From the IMG/VR virus record IMGVR_UViG_3300001373_000002, positions 49,328 through 113,327 of that record: a stretch of DNA of 64,000 nt. One strand, written 5' to 3'. Made by a program: the position numbers and the translations under genes. This DNA comes from a virus. Positions 25,313-34,364 of this stretch are shown here, in pieces. The notes under the pieces are model-generated. The model had not been told where the DNA came from and searched no databases. It was given only the letters and a program-made list of their open reading frames with translations. Positions within the stretch are counted from its first letter, which is position 1, and each line of letters starts with the position of its first letter.

Positions 25313-26416
25313 TTAATTTATTTCAGTTATCCACAGAAAATCTTCGCCGTCTTCATTTCGTCCGATTACTTCAAAGTCTATCTGTACTGTCTGCTCTGTA
25401 ACAGAACTCGTAAAAACTATGCATCCTTCTTCTGGTTTAAAATCAATGTCGCACATTCCGTAAAATCCTAAATCCATCATGTCTGTGTTAATATCGTCAA
25501 ATGTAAGCGTACGTCCTAAAATATTATCTTCTACAGAACTCTTTTCGTTGGCAGTTTGAGCTTCTTCTATCTCTTCTAATACACCAGACGGTTTGTATTT
25601 ATTTCCGCTATAATAATATCCATTATAGTAATATTCGTCAGTATCATACTCGTCGTCTTCGTCAATTTCTTCGGCATTGTAATAACTGTGCTTTGGAATA
25701 TAATTATAGTTGTATTTAAATACATACTTTTCATATGCGAACGCTTTAGGATTCTCGGCTGCGTCATCTAGCATATTTTCTACTTTCTTAGCAGTATTCA
25801 TCATTGCGTTTATAGAAATATATTCAGACGTGCTATGTTCGTTAAGATACCCAATACTAAGATTTACACTTGCTACATCCCATGCGTCAGATAATTTACA
25901 GATGTCAGAAAAACTTCCAGTCTGCTTAGTAAATCCAAAATTGGTAACGTATTCTTGGAATTCTTTATTTTCACAGCTATAAAATACTGCGTCATTAACC
26001 CCACGTCTATCCAATTCGATCATATAGTTTATCTTAGGACAATTCATTAGTCTAACTGCTTGCGACGCTCCTATAGCACCAATCTCTTCGTCATGTGTAA
26101 ATAGAATATGCGGTCTATATCCATCATTTAAAATTTCTTTGATGGCATAAACTCCACATCTATCATCGCCGCCAATTCCTTGAGGAGACCACATAAATTT
26201 TTCCCAAGGATCATGAACGATATTTGTTGGCAAGTTTTTATGAACAGTATCTAAATGAGCGACTAATAAAACTGGAATACTTCCTTCTGCGTAAATGAAT
26301 TTATCACTTTCAAATACGTAGTCGTAGCAACCATTCAAGAATCCCATAACGCTGTCGTGCAATTCATCTTGTGTCATTCTTAATATTTTCTTAAACTTCT
26401 TTGCTTTAAATTCCAT
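25313..26416 (-). CDS. M20-type zinc metallopeptidase-like protein
   Basis: About 367 residues from ATG 26416. HLDTVH, GIGGDDRCGVYA and THDEEIGAIGA are the metal-binding motifs of the M20/M28 di-zinc peptidases (histidine, bridging aspartate, catalytic glutamate pair). A tyrosine- and acid-rich linker (residues about 245-285) separates the catalytic part from a C-terminal domain of about 70 residues. Substrate unknown; a peptidase in this position of a phage early region is uncommon. Confidence 0.82.
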   Translation of the reverse strand: MEFKAKKFKKILRMTQDELHDSVMGFLNGCYDYVFESDKFIYAEGSIPVLLVAHLDTVHKNLPTNIVHDPWEKFMWSPQGIGGDDRCGVYAIKEILNDGYRPHILFTHDEEIGAIGASQAVRLMNCPKINYMIELDRRGVNDAVFYSCENKEFQEYVTNFGFTKQTGSFSDICKLSDAWDVASVNLSIGYLNEHSTSEYISINAMMNTAKKVENMLDDAAENPKAFAYEKYVFKYNYNYIPKHSYYNAEEIDEDDEYDTDEYYYNGYYYSGNKYKPSGVLEEIEEAQTANEKSSVEDNILGRTLTFDDINTDMMDLGFYGMCDIDFKPEEGCIVFTSSVTEQTVQIDFEVIGRNEDGEDFLWITEIN

Positions 26417-26417
26417 A

Positions 26418-27863
26418 TTAATCCCTCTTCTCTGATTTTTCATTTTGTGAATCGAAACACTCTTGACATATCACTCTCTCCGTATATGAGCCTACATCAT
26501 TCATTGTTTTTCCGCAATAAACACATTTTGCATCAACTCCTATATCAAATACTGCGTCTTTATCTATGTCGACAGATTCTGAATGAGCTATTGACACATG
26601 CTCATCTCTTACGGCATCCCTATAAATTGTTGTCGCATAGTTAATTTTACCACCATAACTATTTCTGGTAATCCTCCACTTGTTTATAATGCCTAATTTG
26701 TCGGACATTATCTTTTCTAGCATTTGTCTGACACATTTAGAAATTGATTCATTCTTGCTTGTGAATTGCTTTGAGAATATAGTGCAGCAAGTATTCTTAT
26801 CTAGGTGTATAAATTGTACCCAAGACTTAAATGCTCCGTCAACTGCAAATCCATATTTCTTCTGAGTAGTAATCTCGTTGCCACATGCAAATCCCACCAA
26901 AGTACATTCATCTAACATTCTTCCGATTCCACTAGACACATATCCGTCTATGCCGTGAATAAATCCGTCTAAATCTCCATCACGACACATAATATAATCG
27001 TATGGATCAATAGAAATTGTAACATTTGATTTTACCACTTTTGACTTCATGATATCGTCGAAATCTTTAATGAAGTCTTTATTTTTTACAATATGCCTAA
27101 TAATATCTGAAACCTTGTTAGATTTAACGTATAAGTTTGAAGCTATAAGCCTAATCACATGTCTATCCGTATATCTTATCGAATCTCGTAAAACTTCATC
27201 TGTCTGAAAATTCATCATAAGCGTAGCATATCTAGGATGTTTCATACATAAAGAACTAATCATATTTGCCATTAACGGCTCGTTGATATCGACTTCAACT
27301 TCCTCTGTGACAGATAAATTATTCCCCATCATTACATAAAAATCATATTTAGCCACAGCCCAATCTTTAAGATATTCGTTAACCACATCTTTATTTGGCA
27401 TCTTTTTATTATAACTATTGCTGCCAGCGATTGCAAGTAATTTTTTAAATCTTTTCAAATCAACTTTACTAATCATTTCCTTTATTATCTCTTCATTTTT
27501 TTCGTTTACAATGCTATATTTAGTTGTCGCCAATTTATCACCTTCCTCTTCTTTATTTAAACTATCTTTATACTCGTTAAGAAATTTTAACATTATAATA
27601 CGAGTTGACTCGGTTACAGAATACTCATCTATATTATTTATTGCAAAATCTATCTCTTCTTCTGTAGGAAAATATCTCTCAAAGCTATTAATTCGAACTA
27701 TACTCCACCATTCTAAACCTACTTCATTATTCCTAGAGCTTATAGTTACCATTCCTCCTATATCGGTACATAATCCTATGAATTTATTAAATAATGATGT
27801 TTCAGTATAACTATTGTCTATAGCTCTCCAGAACTTTCCTATGTATCTATCCCACTTATCCAT
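26418..27863 (-). CDS. large conserved phage protein with C-terminal zinc ribbon (paralogue 1)
   Basis: 481 residues. Similar to the next gene upstream over its whole length: both have SIDPYDY near residue 290, followed by HGIDGY and a D(E/S)xTLxxF region, and a C-terminal CVYCGK...CQEC ribbon (CVYCGKTMNDVG). I know this family only as an uncharacterised one in clostridial phages. The pair probably arose by duplication; both start within a few bases of the previous stop. Confidence 0.75.
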   Translation of the reverse strand: MDKWDRYIGKFWRAIDNSYTETSLFNKFIGLCTDIGGMVTISSRNNEVGLEWWSIVRINSFERYFPTEEEIDFAINNIDEYSVTESTRIIMLKFLNEYKDSLNKEEEGDKLATTKYSIVNEKNEEIIKEMISKVDLKRFKKLLAIAGSNSYNKKMPNKDVVNEYLKDWAVAKYDFYVMMGNNLSVTEEVEVDINEPLMANMISSLCMKHPRYATLMMNFQTDEVLRDSIRYTDRHVIRLIASNLYVKSNKVSDIIRHIVKNKDFIKDFDDIMKSKVVKSNVTISIDPYDYIMCRDGDLDGFIHGIDGYVSSGIGRMLDECTLVGFACGNEITTQKKYGFAVDGAFKSWVQFIHLDKNTCCTIFSKQFTSKNESISKCVRQMLEKIMSDKLGIINKWRITRNSYGGKINYATTIYRDAVRDEHVSIAHSESVDIDKDAVFDIGVDAKCVYCGKTMNDVGSYTERVICQECFDSQNEKSEKRD

Positions 27864-27872
27864 TATCTCCTC

Positions 27873-29351
27873 CTAATAATCATCATCGTCATCGTCATCG
27901 TCTCCGTTACAAGAACGACATGACACTCTACTGCTGCTATTCTTCATTATTTTGCCACAATACACACAAGGAGCATCTTTGCCTACATTTACACATCCAA
28001 GCGATTCGGAATTTTCAGGATGCGAAGATATATGGTCATATCCATGCAATACGTCATGATATCCTAGGTTGCTTATATCATTGTATTCAAATGGCAACTC
28101 ACTATTATAGCTTTGGTAGTATGCGTCAACTCCAAAATAATCATTTATACTTTTAAACATCAACTTCCTTACTTCTGACGACAATTCTTCTGACTTATTC
28201 GGGTATTGTCTGCTAAAAATAACAGAACATGATTTTTTATCCATATACACACATTGTCTCCAATATTTTGAATTTCCAATAAACTCAAACCCTAAAATAT
28301 TATATCTGTAATTTTCGCCATTTTCTCGATAGGCTATCAATGTACTTTCGTCGGTCATATAACTCACCATTCCAGTTGAATAACATCCATCAATAATATT
28401 ATGGCATGAATCCCAATTATGTTTGTTGGTAGACATTGTAAGATAATCGTATGGATCAATAGAAATTACAATTTTACCTTTTACTTTCTTGTTTTGCATT
28501 GATACAGATAAATCGCTATTAAACTTACCATCTTCGTGCAGTCTTGCCATAAATGACGATACTCTTCCGCCAATCTTAAATAGCTTTGGCATATATCTTG
28601 AAAATAAATCGTGAAATTCCATTTTATTGTTTATTAATTCTTTGCTTTTGAACGCATCTAAGTTACATGCCATTTCTGGATATCTCATCTGCAACTTTTC
28701 AATCTCTTTTTTCATTTCACTTTCGTCCATGGAGATATCTACTTCTGCTTCAATAGATAATTTATTTCCAAACAAAACATAGAACTCAGCTTTATTTTCA
28801 GCCCAAACATCCAAATACTTACGAACAATATCAGCACTAGCTGCTTTCGATGTGCTTTTAGTACTCCCAGCAATTGACATCATATTGAAAAATCTTTCGT
28901 CGTCAATTTTGCCAATCATTTCTTTTTTTATAGCCGCTTTGTCTTCTAGCGTTATATTATAGCTAAACTTTTCAACTTCTTTTATATCTTCCGCTTTAAA
29001 GTTTTCTTCATTATTTAGATAGTCTTTCAACATATTAATAACGACTGGATATCTTTCAAAATTATTATTCCCTTTGACGAAATCAACATAACTATTCACC
29101 TCGTCTTTTGTCGGATTATAAATATCAAAGCAATTTGAATCTTTATTTCTTACGTCATAACCAACTACATAAGGACTAATATCTAAGCAACTACATACAA
29201 AAATCTTTAAGTCGTAATATATACCTATAAACTTATTCTTCTTATTAGTAACTATAAACTCGCCATTAGAATTTTCATTTGCGATAACTATATTGCCATT
29301 TGTAAACACCTTTCTTTTTAGCGCATCTAACTTTTTAAAAGTTTCTACCAT
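27873..29351 (-). CDS. large conserved phage protein with C-terminal zinc ribbon (paralogue 2)
   Basis: 492 residues. Contains ISIDPYDYLTMSTNKHNWDS, then CHNIIDGCYSTGM and SYMTDESTLIAYR, with a CVYCGK...CRSC ribbon at the end and a run of eight aspartates as the last feature. The central block has conserved C, H and W spacing, suggesting a catalytic or metal-binding site. The aspartate tail is encoded by a GAT/GAC repeat and may vary in length. Confidence 0.78.
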   Translation of the reverse strand: MVETFKKLDALKRKVFTNGNIVIANENSNGEFIVTNKKNKFIGIYYDLKIFVCSCLDISPYVVGYDVRNKDSNCFDIYNPTKDEVNSYVDFVKGNNNFERYPVVINMLKDYLNNEENFKAEDIKEVEKFSYNITLEDKAAIKKEMIGKIDDERFFNMMSIAGSTKSTSKAASADIVRKYLDVWAENKAEFYVLFGNKLSIEAEVDISMDESEMKKEIEKLQMRYPEMACNLDAFKSKELINNKMEFHDLFSRYMPKLFKIGGRVSSFMARLHEDGKFNSDLSVSMQNKKVKGKIVISIDPYDYLTMSTNKHNWDSCHNIIDGCYSTGMVSYMTDESTLIAYRENGENYRYNILGFEFIGNSKYWRQCVYMDKKSCSVIFSRQYPNKSEELSSEVRKLMFKSINDYFGVDAYYQSYNSELPFEYNDISNLGYHDVLHGYDHISSHPENSESLGCVNVGKDAPCVYCGKIMKNSSSRVSCRSCNGDDDDDDDDY

Positions 29352-29377
29352 TTCGCTCCTCCTTAAACTATTTTATA

Positions 29378-29638
29378 TTATCTTCCTTCGTAAATTCTTT
29401 TTATTCTATTCCAATCTACGCACTTATGTTTCTTTATTATTTCTTCGATTCCATATCTATATCCAGCCTCTAGCGTAAATATAGAGTCTGTGTGCGTCTT
29501 TATGAATTTAACTGGCAACTTATGAATACGAGACCAAGTTCTTATAATTTCTGTGCGGTTCATATTTTTTCTTACAGTCTCTTTTTCTCCAACCAAAATC
29601 CCAAACCCTTGCATTACTACTTTCTTTTTGAATGACAT
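29378..29638 (-). CDS. basic hypothetical protein, 86 aa
   Basis: Not recognised. Basic (many K and R), soluble, with a short GFGILVGEK near the start and CVDWNRIKRIYEGR at the end. Ribosome site AGGTAGGAATC is acceptable. Confidence 0.65.
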   Translation of the reverse strand: MSFKKKVVMQGFGILVGEKETVRKNMNRTEIIRTWSRIHKLPVKFIKTHTDSIFTLEAGYRYGIEEIIKKHKCVDWNRIKRIYEGR

Positions 29639-29639
29639 A

Positions 29640-29849
29640 TTAGATTCCTACCTTAACTAATTTATAGTTGGTAATAGCTGGAAGATAAAAATACTTAAAT
29701 CTTGCCTTAATATTTTCTGCGACAACCACTAAATCCATCTGCCCAGTAATTCTTTTACTTGTAGTAATTTCTGTGCTTGCAGTGTGCTCAACTCTTTTAG
29801 TCACGCCAGTTTCATATGTATAAAAAATGATATATTTATAAGTAGCCAT
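29640..29849 (-). CDS. hypothetical protein, 69 aa
   Basis: Start at ATG 29849 after AAAGGAGG. Beta-rich: TYKYIIFYTYETG, then a QMDLVVVAENIK helix-strand. Its ATG overlaps the TAA of the upstream gene by one base. The upstream gene encodes a protein with a similar opening (KKYRYKYRINCLV), so they may be distant paralogues. Confidence 0.65.
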   Translation of the reverse strand: MATYKYIIFYTYETGVTKRVEHTASTEITTSKRITGQMDLVVVAENIKARFKYFYLPAITNYKLVKVGI

Positions 29850-30067
29850 TAGATTTCCTCCTTTTCTAGTAATTCCCAAGTTATGTGTATTGCGAATTCG
29901 CCATCTTTACACACTGCCTCGGTGATGTAAATAAACGCTTGTAATTTATTTACTATTGGTACATTTGTTTCTACTTCGGTACTTCTTGGCGAATCAGAAG
30001 CTCTCTTATACACGTCTGACGTTTTTACAAGACAATTTATCCTATATTTGTATCTATATTTTTTCAT
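29849..30067 (-). CDS. hypothetical protein, 72 aa
   Basis: Start at ATG 30067 (AAAGG upstream). KKYRYKYRINCLVKTSD, then STEVETNVPIVNKLQAF: the middle resembles the following small protein. Not recognised. Confidence 0.6.
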   Translation of the reverse strand: MKKYRYKYRINCLVKTSDVYKRASDSPRSTEVETNVPIVNKLQAFIYITEAVCKDGEFAIHITWELLEKEEI

Positions 30068-30178
30068 ACTTCTATTTCCTTTACTTTTTTTTGCTTTATT
30101 TATAATTACTTGTGACATTTACAAGCTAAACATTATAACCAAACTAAATATATAGCTATAACGCCTAGCCTATACAAT

Positions 30179-30337
30179 TTACTTCTTTAACATTCTATCC
30201 ATATACATCTTAGCATTTCCGACTCTAATTTCACGAGCAGAATCTTTTTGTTTGCTATCCATATACGTTACACATGTACGATTTGGACATTCTATAGACT
30301 TCCATCTACACTTTTTACAACATGCTGCTTGCTCCAT
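30179..30337 (-). CDS. cysteine-rich small protein, 52 aa
   Basis: Read from ATG 30337 (AGGAGAG upstream) to TAA. ACCKKCRWKSIECPNRTC: four to five cysteines in the first 22 residues, a probable zinc knuckle, then a charged helix. Not recognised. Confidence 0.6.
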   Translation of the reverse strand: MEQAACCKKCRWKSIECPNRTCVTYMDSKQKDSAREIRVGNAKMYMDRMLKK

Positions 30338-30364
30338 TCTATCTCTCCTTTGCTATTCTATTTT

Positions 30365-30487
30365 TTATTTATTATCATCTATATTTTCAATTTCTTTCAT
30401 CATTCTCTTGATTTTTATTCTGCTAATCTGAAAGCATGATACAAAAGAAACAAAAATTAATATTGCCATAATTTCTAACATACTCAT
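30365..30487 (-). CDS. membrane microprotein, 40 aa
   Basis: ATG 30487 to TAA. One hydrophobic helix (MLEIMAILIFVSFVSCF) followed by a basic KIKRMMKEI tail. Starts two bases after the previous stop. Confidence 0.5.
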   Translation of the reverse strand: MSMLEIMAILIFVSFVSCFQISRIKIKRMMKEIENIDDNK

Positions 30488-30488
30488 A

Positions 30489-30644
30489 TTACTTACCATT
30501 CTTTCCGTTTATCATATTATAATATCTCTTAAATTTTTCGTCGTCCATTCTGTAAATATCTTTCATTGCTATTCTGGTCTTAATACTATCAACTAGAACG
30601 CATAATGCAAAAATTACCACTAATATAATTTCAAATATTCCCAT
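30489..30644 (-). CDS. membrane microprotein, 51 aa
   Basis: ATG 30644 with AAAGGA upstream. N-terminal helix IFEIILVVIFALCVLV, then a polar KDIYRMDDEKFKRYY tail. Same layout as its neighbours. Confidence 0.55.
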   Translation of the reverse strand: MGIFEIILVVIFALCVLVDSIKTRIAMKDIYRMDDEKFKRYYNMINGKNGK

Positions 30645-30646
30645 AA

Positions 30647-30739
30647 TTATCTCTTTCCTTTCCCATTTTTTATATTGTCACAGATAGAAACTATCCACAA
30701 CATGATTAATGTAACCGACATCACTAATAATACATCCAT
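30647..30739 (-). CDS. membrane microprotein, 30 aa
   Basis: ATG 30739 overlaps the TAA of the zinc-finger gene; GGAGTGGG lies upstream. Sequence is almost all membrane helix (LLVMSVTLIMLWIVSI), with a short lysine tail. Confidence 0.5.
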   Translation of the reverse strand: MDVLLVMSVTLIMLWIVSICDNIKNGKGKR

Positions 30740-30942
30740 TAATTCCCACTCCTTCTTTCCATTACTTTCTTAATTATCTCTTCCTTATTCTTTGGGTAAT
30801 AAACTCCATTATAATACTTCTTATGATTTTCATTCGCAGCAATAGCACTGCATTTTTCGCTACAATTCTTAGCATCACTTCTGTTAGAAATAAACTTGTC
30901 GCCACATATTTGACAAACTTTATCATACTTTTGACCTCTCAT
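30739..30942 (-). CDS. small zinc-finger protein, 67 aa
   Basis: CQICGDKFISNRSDAKNCSE then KC: a CxxC...C...C zinc-binding start (residues about 10-32) of the sort found in small phage zinc-knuckle proteins, followed by a basic helix (NHKKYYN ... KKVMERR). AGGAGAATT precedes the ATG. Confidence 0.7.
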   Translation of the reverse strand: MRGQKYDKVCQICGDKFISNRSDAKNCSEKCSAIAANENHKKYYNGVYYPKNKEEIIKKVMERRSGN

Positions 30943-30985
30943 TACAATTCTCCTATTCTTTTCTCGTATTTTTTTAATTCACTCA

Positions 30986-31267
30986 TTATGAAACCCTTTC
31001 GATTGACTCGATGCACTTTTTTGTACATAGATAAACTGAATACACTTCGTTTATACTAACAAGTGAAACGTATGTCGAAAACAGGCATTTAATTGGCGTA
31101 GCAACTCCGTCAGTAGCTACTTTTTCTATGTTGCAATCTCCCCAATCTACTAATTTTCTCACATTTGACATTACGACACTTTCCCCATCTATAGAATCTA
31201 GCGTTCCAAAAAATACTCCAGCTCTATCTGATCTAACAATAACTCTTTTCCCGATAAATTGTTTCAT
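30986..31267 (-). CDS. DUF6948-like phage protein
   Basis: 93 residues. GKRVIVRSDRAGVFFGTLDS, then SVVMSNVRKLVDWGDCNIEK and VATDGV: these strongly match a very common small phage protein (DUF6948), with a beta-barrel-like fold and unknown function. AAGGAG precedes the ATG. Confidence 0.8.
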   Translation of the reverse strand: MKQFIGKRVIVRSDRAGVFFGTLDSIDGESVVMSNVRKLVDWGDCNIEKVATDGVATPIKCLFSTYVSLVSINEVYSVYLCTKKCIESIERVS

Positions 31268-31314
31268 ACTATCTCCTTCGCTATTTAGGTAGCTGCCTAT
31301 TTATTTTTTTATTC

Positions 31315-31659
31315 TTAAAATAGTCCTTCTACATAGTTAGTACTTCTACCAAATATGAAATAATTTTCTGCGTCATACCATTCTTTTCTTGGCATAAACA
31401 GCCCCTTCATATGTTCTAATTCCATCTTTGCTTTGTTAGACTCTCTTTCAGCCCAGTCGTTCGCTGCGTTATGATCGTCGGCGGCTATAGTAAACATGTC
31501 TTCGCCTCGATATAAATCTGATATCTGATTGCTTTTATAAGTGTCATAAAGCTTTCTTTCAATTGCTTCATGCAACTCTTTCATTACAGAATATCTTTCT
31601 CTACTAGAAAGTTCATCCCATTTTCCCAACTTTAATTCTATATATTTTATTATTCTCAT
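31315..31659 (-). CDS. hypothetical protein, 114 aa
   Basis: Not recognised. Helical and acidic-basic mixed; contains AADDHNAANDWAERESNKA. AGAGGTGACG precedes the ATG. No membrane segment. Confidence 0.65.
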   Translation of the reverse strand: MRIIKYIELKLGKWDELSSRERYSVMKELHEAIERKLYDTYKSNQISDLYRGEDMFTIAADDHNAANDWAERESNKAKMELEHMKGLFMPRKEWYDAENYFIFGRSTNYVEGLF

Positions 31660-31711
31660 TTCGTCACCTCTAATTTTATTTTTTTGTAGCTGATTCCAAT
31701 TGCAGTATTTG

Positions 31712-31900
31712 TTATTTTTCTAGGAAGTCTTCGGCTTCTTTCAAAGTTTTACTCTGAAACTCGACTTCTCTAAGCTTTGTACATATGTTAAATTCTGACA
31801 CATGCATAATCACATACTTGTTATAAATTCCAAGTTTTTTCATATCGTTTCTATTTAATTCCACAATACAATTTCCCTTAACTGTTTTCAGCTTTCTCAT
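31712..31900 (-). CDS. hypothetical protein, 62 aa
   Basis: Start at ATG 31900 (AAGGAGG upstream). Basic N-terminus (RKLKTVKGNCIVELNR), then VIMHVSEFN and a short helix. Not recognised. Confidence 0.65.
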   Translation of the reverse strand: MRKLKTVKGNCIVELNRNDMKKLGIYNKYVIMHVSEFNICTKLREVEFQSKTLKEAEDFLEK

Positions 31901-31901
31901 G

Positions 31902-32186
31902 TTAATCCTCCTTAATAATTTTGTATTCAATTGGATGATCATCTGTTACATATTTTGTGCCATTTGTTTTAAACTTGACACTAATTAAACTTCCGTTTTT
32001 GATATTGTAATCCACCAAGAATTTACTACCATCTTGAGTAATTACACATCCATTCTGGTAAACACACTCTCTCGTAACCACATATTTTGGTACTTGCTTT
32101 TGTTCTAAAACTTTAACACCCCCGTCGATAAGTATGGTGGCTAACATGACTAAAATTCCTATTCCTAAAATCCTAAGCGAATCCAT
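31902..32186 (-). CDS. single-pass membrane protein, 94 aa
   Basis: Start at ATG 32186 (AAAGGAAATAG upstream). One N-terminal membrane helix (LRILGIGILVMLATILI), then a beta-rich exported or cytoplasmic domain ending in charged residues. Stop TAA lies just before the next start. Confidence 0.65.
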   Translation of the reverse strand: MDSLRILGIGILVMLATILIDGGVKVLEQKQVPKYVVTRECVYQNGCVITQDGSKFLVDYNIKNGSLISVKFKTNGTKYVTDDHPIEYKIIKED

Positions 32187-32200
32187 TCTATTTCCTTTCA

Positions 32201-32476
32201 CTAAAACCCTCCTTTTATACACTTATTTATTTCTGTTCGAACATCCACGCTCCACAAAAACTGCATAGCTTGTTCTACAGTTATTTTTCCACTTAATAAC
32301 GCGATCTGCTTCTCTACAAATAACTCCGATAGCCAATGTGGGTTGAAAGTTTTAAGTCTATTCTTTCCACGTTTTCTACTGACGCTCAATTGCTCATTAT
32401 ATTCCATGCTATTAAGCCTTGTATTCCATTTAAACAATACTCTGTTAATCTTTGATGGTAAATTTTTCTGTTCCAT
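32201..32476 (-). CDS. hypothetical protein, 91 aa
   Basis: Not recognised. Basic, with SVSRKRGKNRLKTF in the middle and a helix EKQIALLSGKITVEQAMQFL, suggesting nucleic-acid binding. AGGAGG precedes the ATG and the promoter at 32505-32533 lies 29 bases upstream. Confidence 0.65.
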   Translation of the reverse strand: MEQKNLPSKINRVLFKWNTRLNSMEYNEQLSVSRKRGKNRLKTFNPHWLSELFVEKQIALLSGKITVEQAMQFLWSVDVRTEINKCIKGGF

Positions 32477-32504
32477 AACTACCTCCTATGTATGTTCTAT
32501 TATT

Positions 32505-32533
32505 AATATACCATATATGATTTTACTTGTCAA
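32505..32533 (-). promoter_or_regulatory. sigma-A-type promoter (leftward)
   Basis: TTGACA (32533-32528), 17-base spacer ending TGG, TATATT (32510-32505). Confidence 0.8.
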
Positions 32534-32542
32534 CTATTATTT

Positions 32543-32851
32543 TTATTCTGTATCTTTTAAATCTTTAATGTCTTGTACGTAATCAGATATTTTTCTACGT
32601 ATCACTCTTATCAGACACTTAAATTCCAATACTGCGCTACATACTATTGCAGCTTTTCTACTTATAAAAGTATATTTTAGATATTTATTCCATGTTGGTA
32701 TGTCCAGTTCTGTTATTCGTTCCGTATTCATGTTGTAGACATTGTTCTCGTCTGATCCATGAAACTTATTCTTGCAAATAACAAAGCTAAAAGGATTAAC
32801 CATGTAATAATAATCACCAGATTTTAAATTGTCAGCTTTTTTCTTAGTCAT
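32543..32851 (-). CDS. hypothetical protein, 102 aa
   Basis: Not recognised. Starts KKKADNLKSGDYYYMVN, with RKAAIVCSAVLEFK and a late basic helix. A ribosome site is weak. Precedes a promoter. Confidence 0.6.
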   Translation of the reverse strand: MTKKKADNLKSGDYYYMVNPFSFVICKNKFHGSDENNVYNMNTERITELDIPTWNKYLKYTFISRKAAIVCSAVLEFKCLIRVIRRKISDYVQDIKDLKDTE

Positions 32852-32864
32852 AATACACCTACTT

Positions 32865-33086
32865 TCATACTAAATTCATTGATATCCATCTTTTAGCGCT
32901 TGTCAAGGTCTTGCATACTACCAATACCGATAACTCCTCGCTACACTCCTCTACGTTATAGACATCATTCTCTTTTGATATCCATACGTATTTTCCATAT
33001 TTCTTGTGGTTAATTTCTCTAGCCCAACATGTAGGACTCCCGTCATCATCGTCACTTTCGTGTATTACACTATATGTAGTCTTCAT
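32865..33086 (-). CDS. small conserved phage protein, 73 aa
   Basis: DGSPTCWAREI followed by KKYGKYVWISKENDVYNVEE: I recognise this as a small protein family seen in Firmicute phages and plasmids, function unknown. AGAGGAGAAC precedes the ATG. Confidence 0.7.
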   Translation of the reverse strand: MKTTYSVIHESDDDDGSPTCWAREINHKKYGKYVWISKENDVYNVEECSEELSVLVVCKTLTSAKRWISMNLV

Positions 33087-33132
33087 CTGTTCTCCTCTGC
33101 TTTACGAAGCATAACTTTTTTTGTTATAACTA

Positions 33133-33161
33133 ACTATACAATAAATAATTATATCTGTCAA
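33133..33161 (-). promoter_or_regulatory. sigma-A-type promoter (leftward)
   Basis: TTGACA (33161-33156), 17-base spacer, TATAGT (33138-33133), A-tract upstream. Drives 33086 and following genes. Confidence 0.8.
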
Positions 33162-33197
33162 CACTTTTTTTAAAAATGTTATAAAGAATTTAATATG

Positions 33198-33908
33198 TTA
33201 TTTTATTCCATATCTTTCCAATTCTTCTTTTAACTCTTCTCTTAGTATTGAATCATTCCTTAATTCATTTCCGTAGTATCTTAGAACTGCCATAGCCTCT
33301 AAATATCCATTACTTAATTCGCCATACAATTCTTCTAGTGTTTTACGATTTATAAAATCCTCATCTGTCCTCATGATAGTTTCATAAATCTGTGGGTATT
33401 TTTCATGTACACCACTAATGTGAATAAGTTGATAATATCCTCCACCTAAATATTTTATCCAATGGGAATCGTTAGCATCTCTAATATTAACGTAAGATCC
33501 ATTCACCATATAACTGCTTTTATATTCAAGAAATGCTTTTCTATCAGCGTCGTTCTTAAATGTAATACCATCATTATGTTCTATGTATGTTCTCATGGTT
33601 GAATGTTCTCCTTTACTTGTAATTGCCAAAGCTTCGTTGTAATAGATATCTACTTCGAAACTATAATATCCATCTTGTTCTGAATAACAAGGAATAAAAT
33701 ACATCTTCCCTTCGTTTCCGAACCTAAATCCAAAATCTAATCCATTTTCAAATGTGAGTTCTTCGTCAAAATCCTCGTCATACGCAGCGCACTCCAACTC
33801 TTCAAACGCAGCGTAATTAATCTCGTTACAATCTGGTAAGAATACATATGTGATACTATTCCCGTTATCGAAAAATATTCCATCTTCGTTTACTTCTCTT
33901 ATTTTCAT
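33198..33908 (-). CDS. hypothetical phage/plasmid protein, 236 aa
   Basis: Starts KIREVNEDGIFFDNGNSITY, then CNEINYAAFEELE, a pattern seen in unannotated proteins of gut mobile elements. The rest is acidic and mixed, and the last 50 residues are helical (RKTLEELYGELSNGYLEAMA). Function unknown. AAAAGGAGAACGAT precedes the ATG. Confidence 0.7.
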   Translation of the reverse strand: MKIREVNEDGIFFDNGNSITYVFLPDCNEINYAAFEELECAAYDEDFDEELTFENGLDFGFRFGNEGKMYFIPCYSEQDGYYSFEVDIYYNEALAITSKGEHSTMRTYIEHNDGITFKNDADRKAFLEYKSSYMVNGSYVNIRDANDSHWIKYLGGGYYQLIHISGVHEKYPQIYETIMRTDEDFINRKTLEELYGELSNGYLEAMAVLRYYGNELRNDSILREELKEELERYGIK

Positions 33909-33981
33909 ATCGTTCTCCTTTTTATTTTAATACTTATTACAACACCTCAGATTAAGGTGCTGAGTAAATACTAAAATATGT

Positions 33982-34332
33982 TTATTCTGTATATTCAGAG
34001 TATAGTAAATGTAATATTTCGTCACTAGACATACCGTCGTCAATCAAATCCATTCCAAGACTCGCGAACTTCTGTTCTAAATATTCTTTGTTTCGTTCTC
34101 TAAGTTCCTCTTCTGACATTTTAGCCAAATTATTTTTTAATCTTTCTTCGGCTCTGTTATATGACTCTTGCGATATTTCTTGCTCGTACACGCATTCCCT
34201 TCTTATAGTAAGTGCAGTTTGTCCGCACATATCACACTTATAATATATGAAACGTCTACTAGCACTTCGGAACTGTTCTATATAGTCATGAAAACATGTA
34301 TTTCTTTTGGTAAATATATTAAACATTCCCAT
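33982..34332 (-). CDS. hypothetical protein with CxxC motif, 116 aa
   Basis: NIFTKRNTCFHDY and YYKCDMCGQTAL: a single CxxC plus an early cysteine and histidine, perhaps one zinc site. The C-terminal half is a long helix (AKMSEEELRERNKEYLEQK). GAGGAG precedes the ATG. A small CACCT/AGGTG hairpin lies between this gene and the one before it (about 33944-33962). Confidence 0.65.
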   Translation of the reverse strand: MGMFNIFTKRNTCFHDYIEQFRSASRRFIYYKCDMCGQTALTIRRECVYEQEISQESYNRAEERLKNNLAKMSEEELRERNKEYLEQKFASLGMDLIDDGMSSDEILHLLYSEYTE

Positions 34333-34364
34333 TATATCTCCTCACTTTTTTTATTTTTGTTCTA

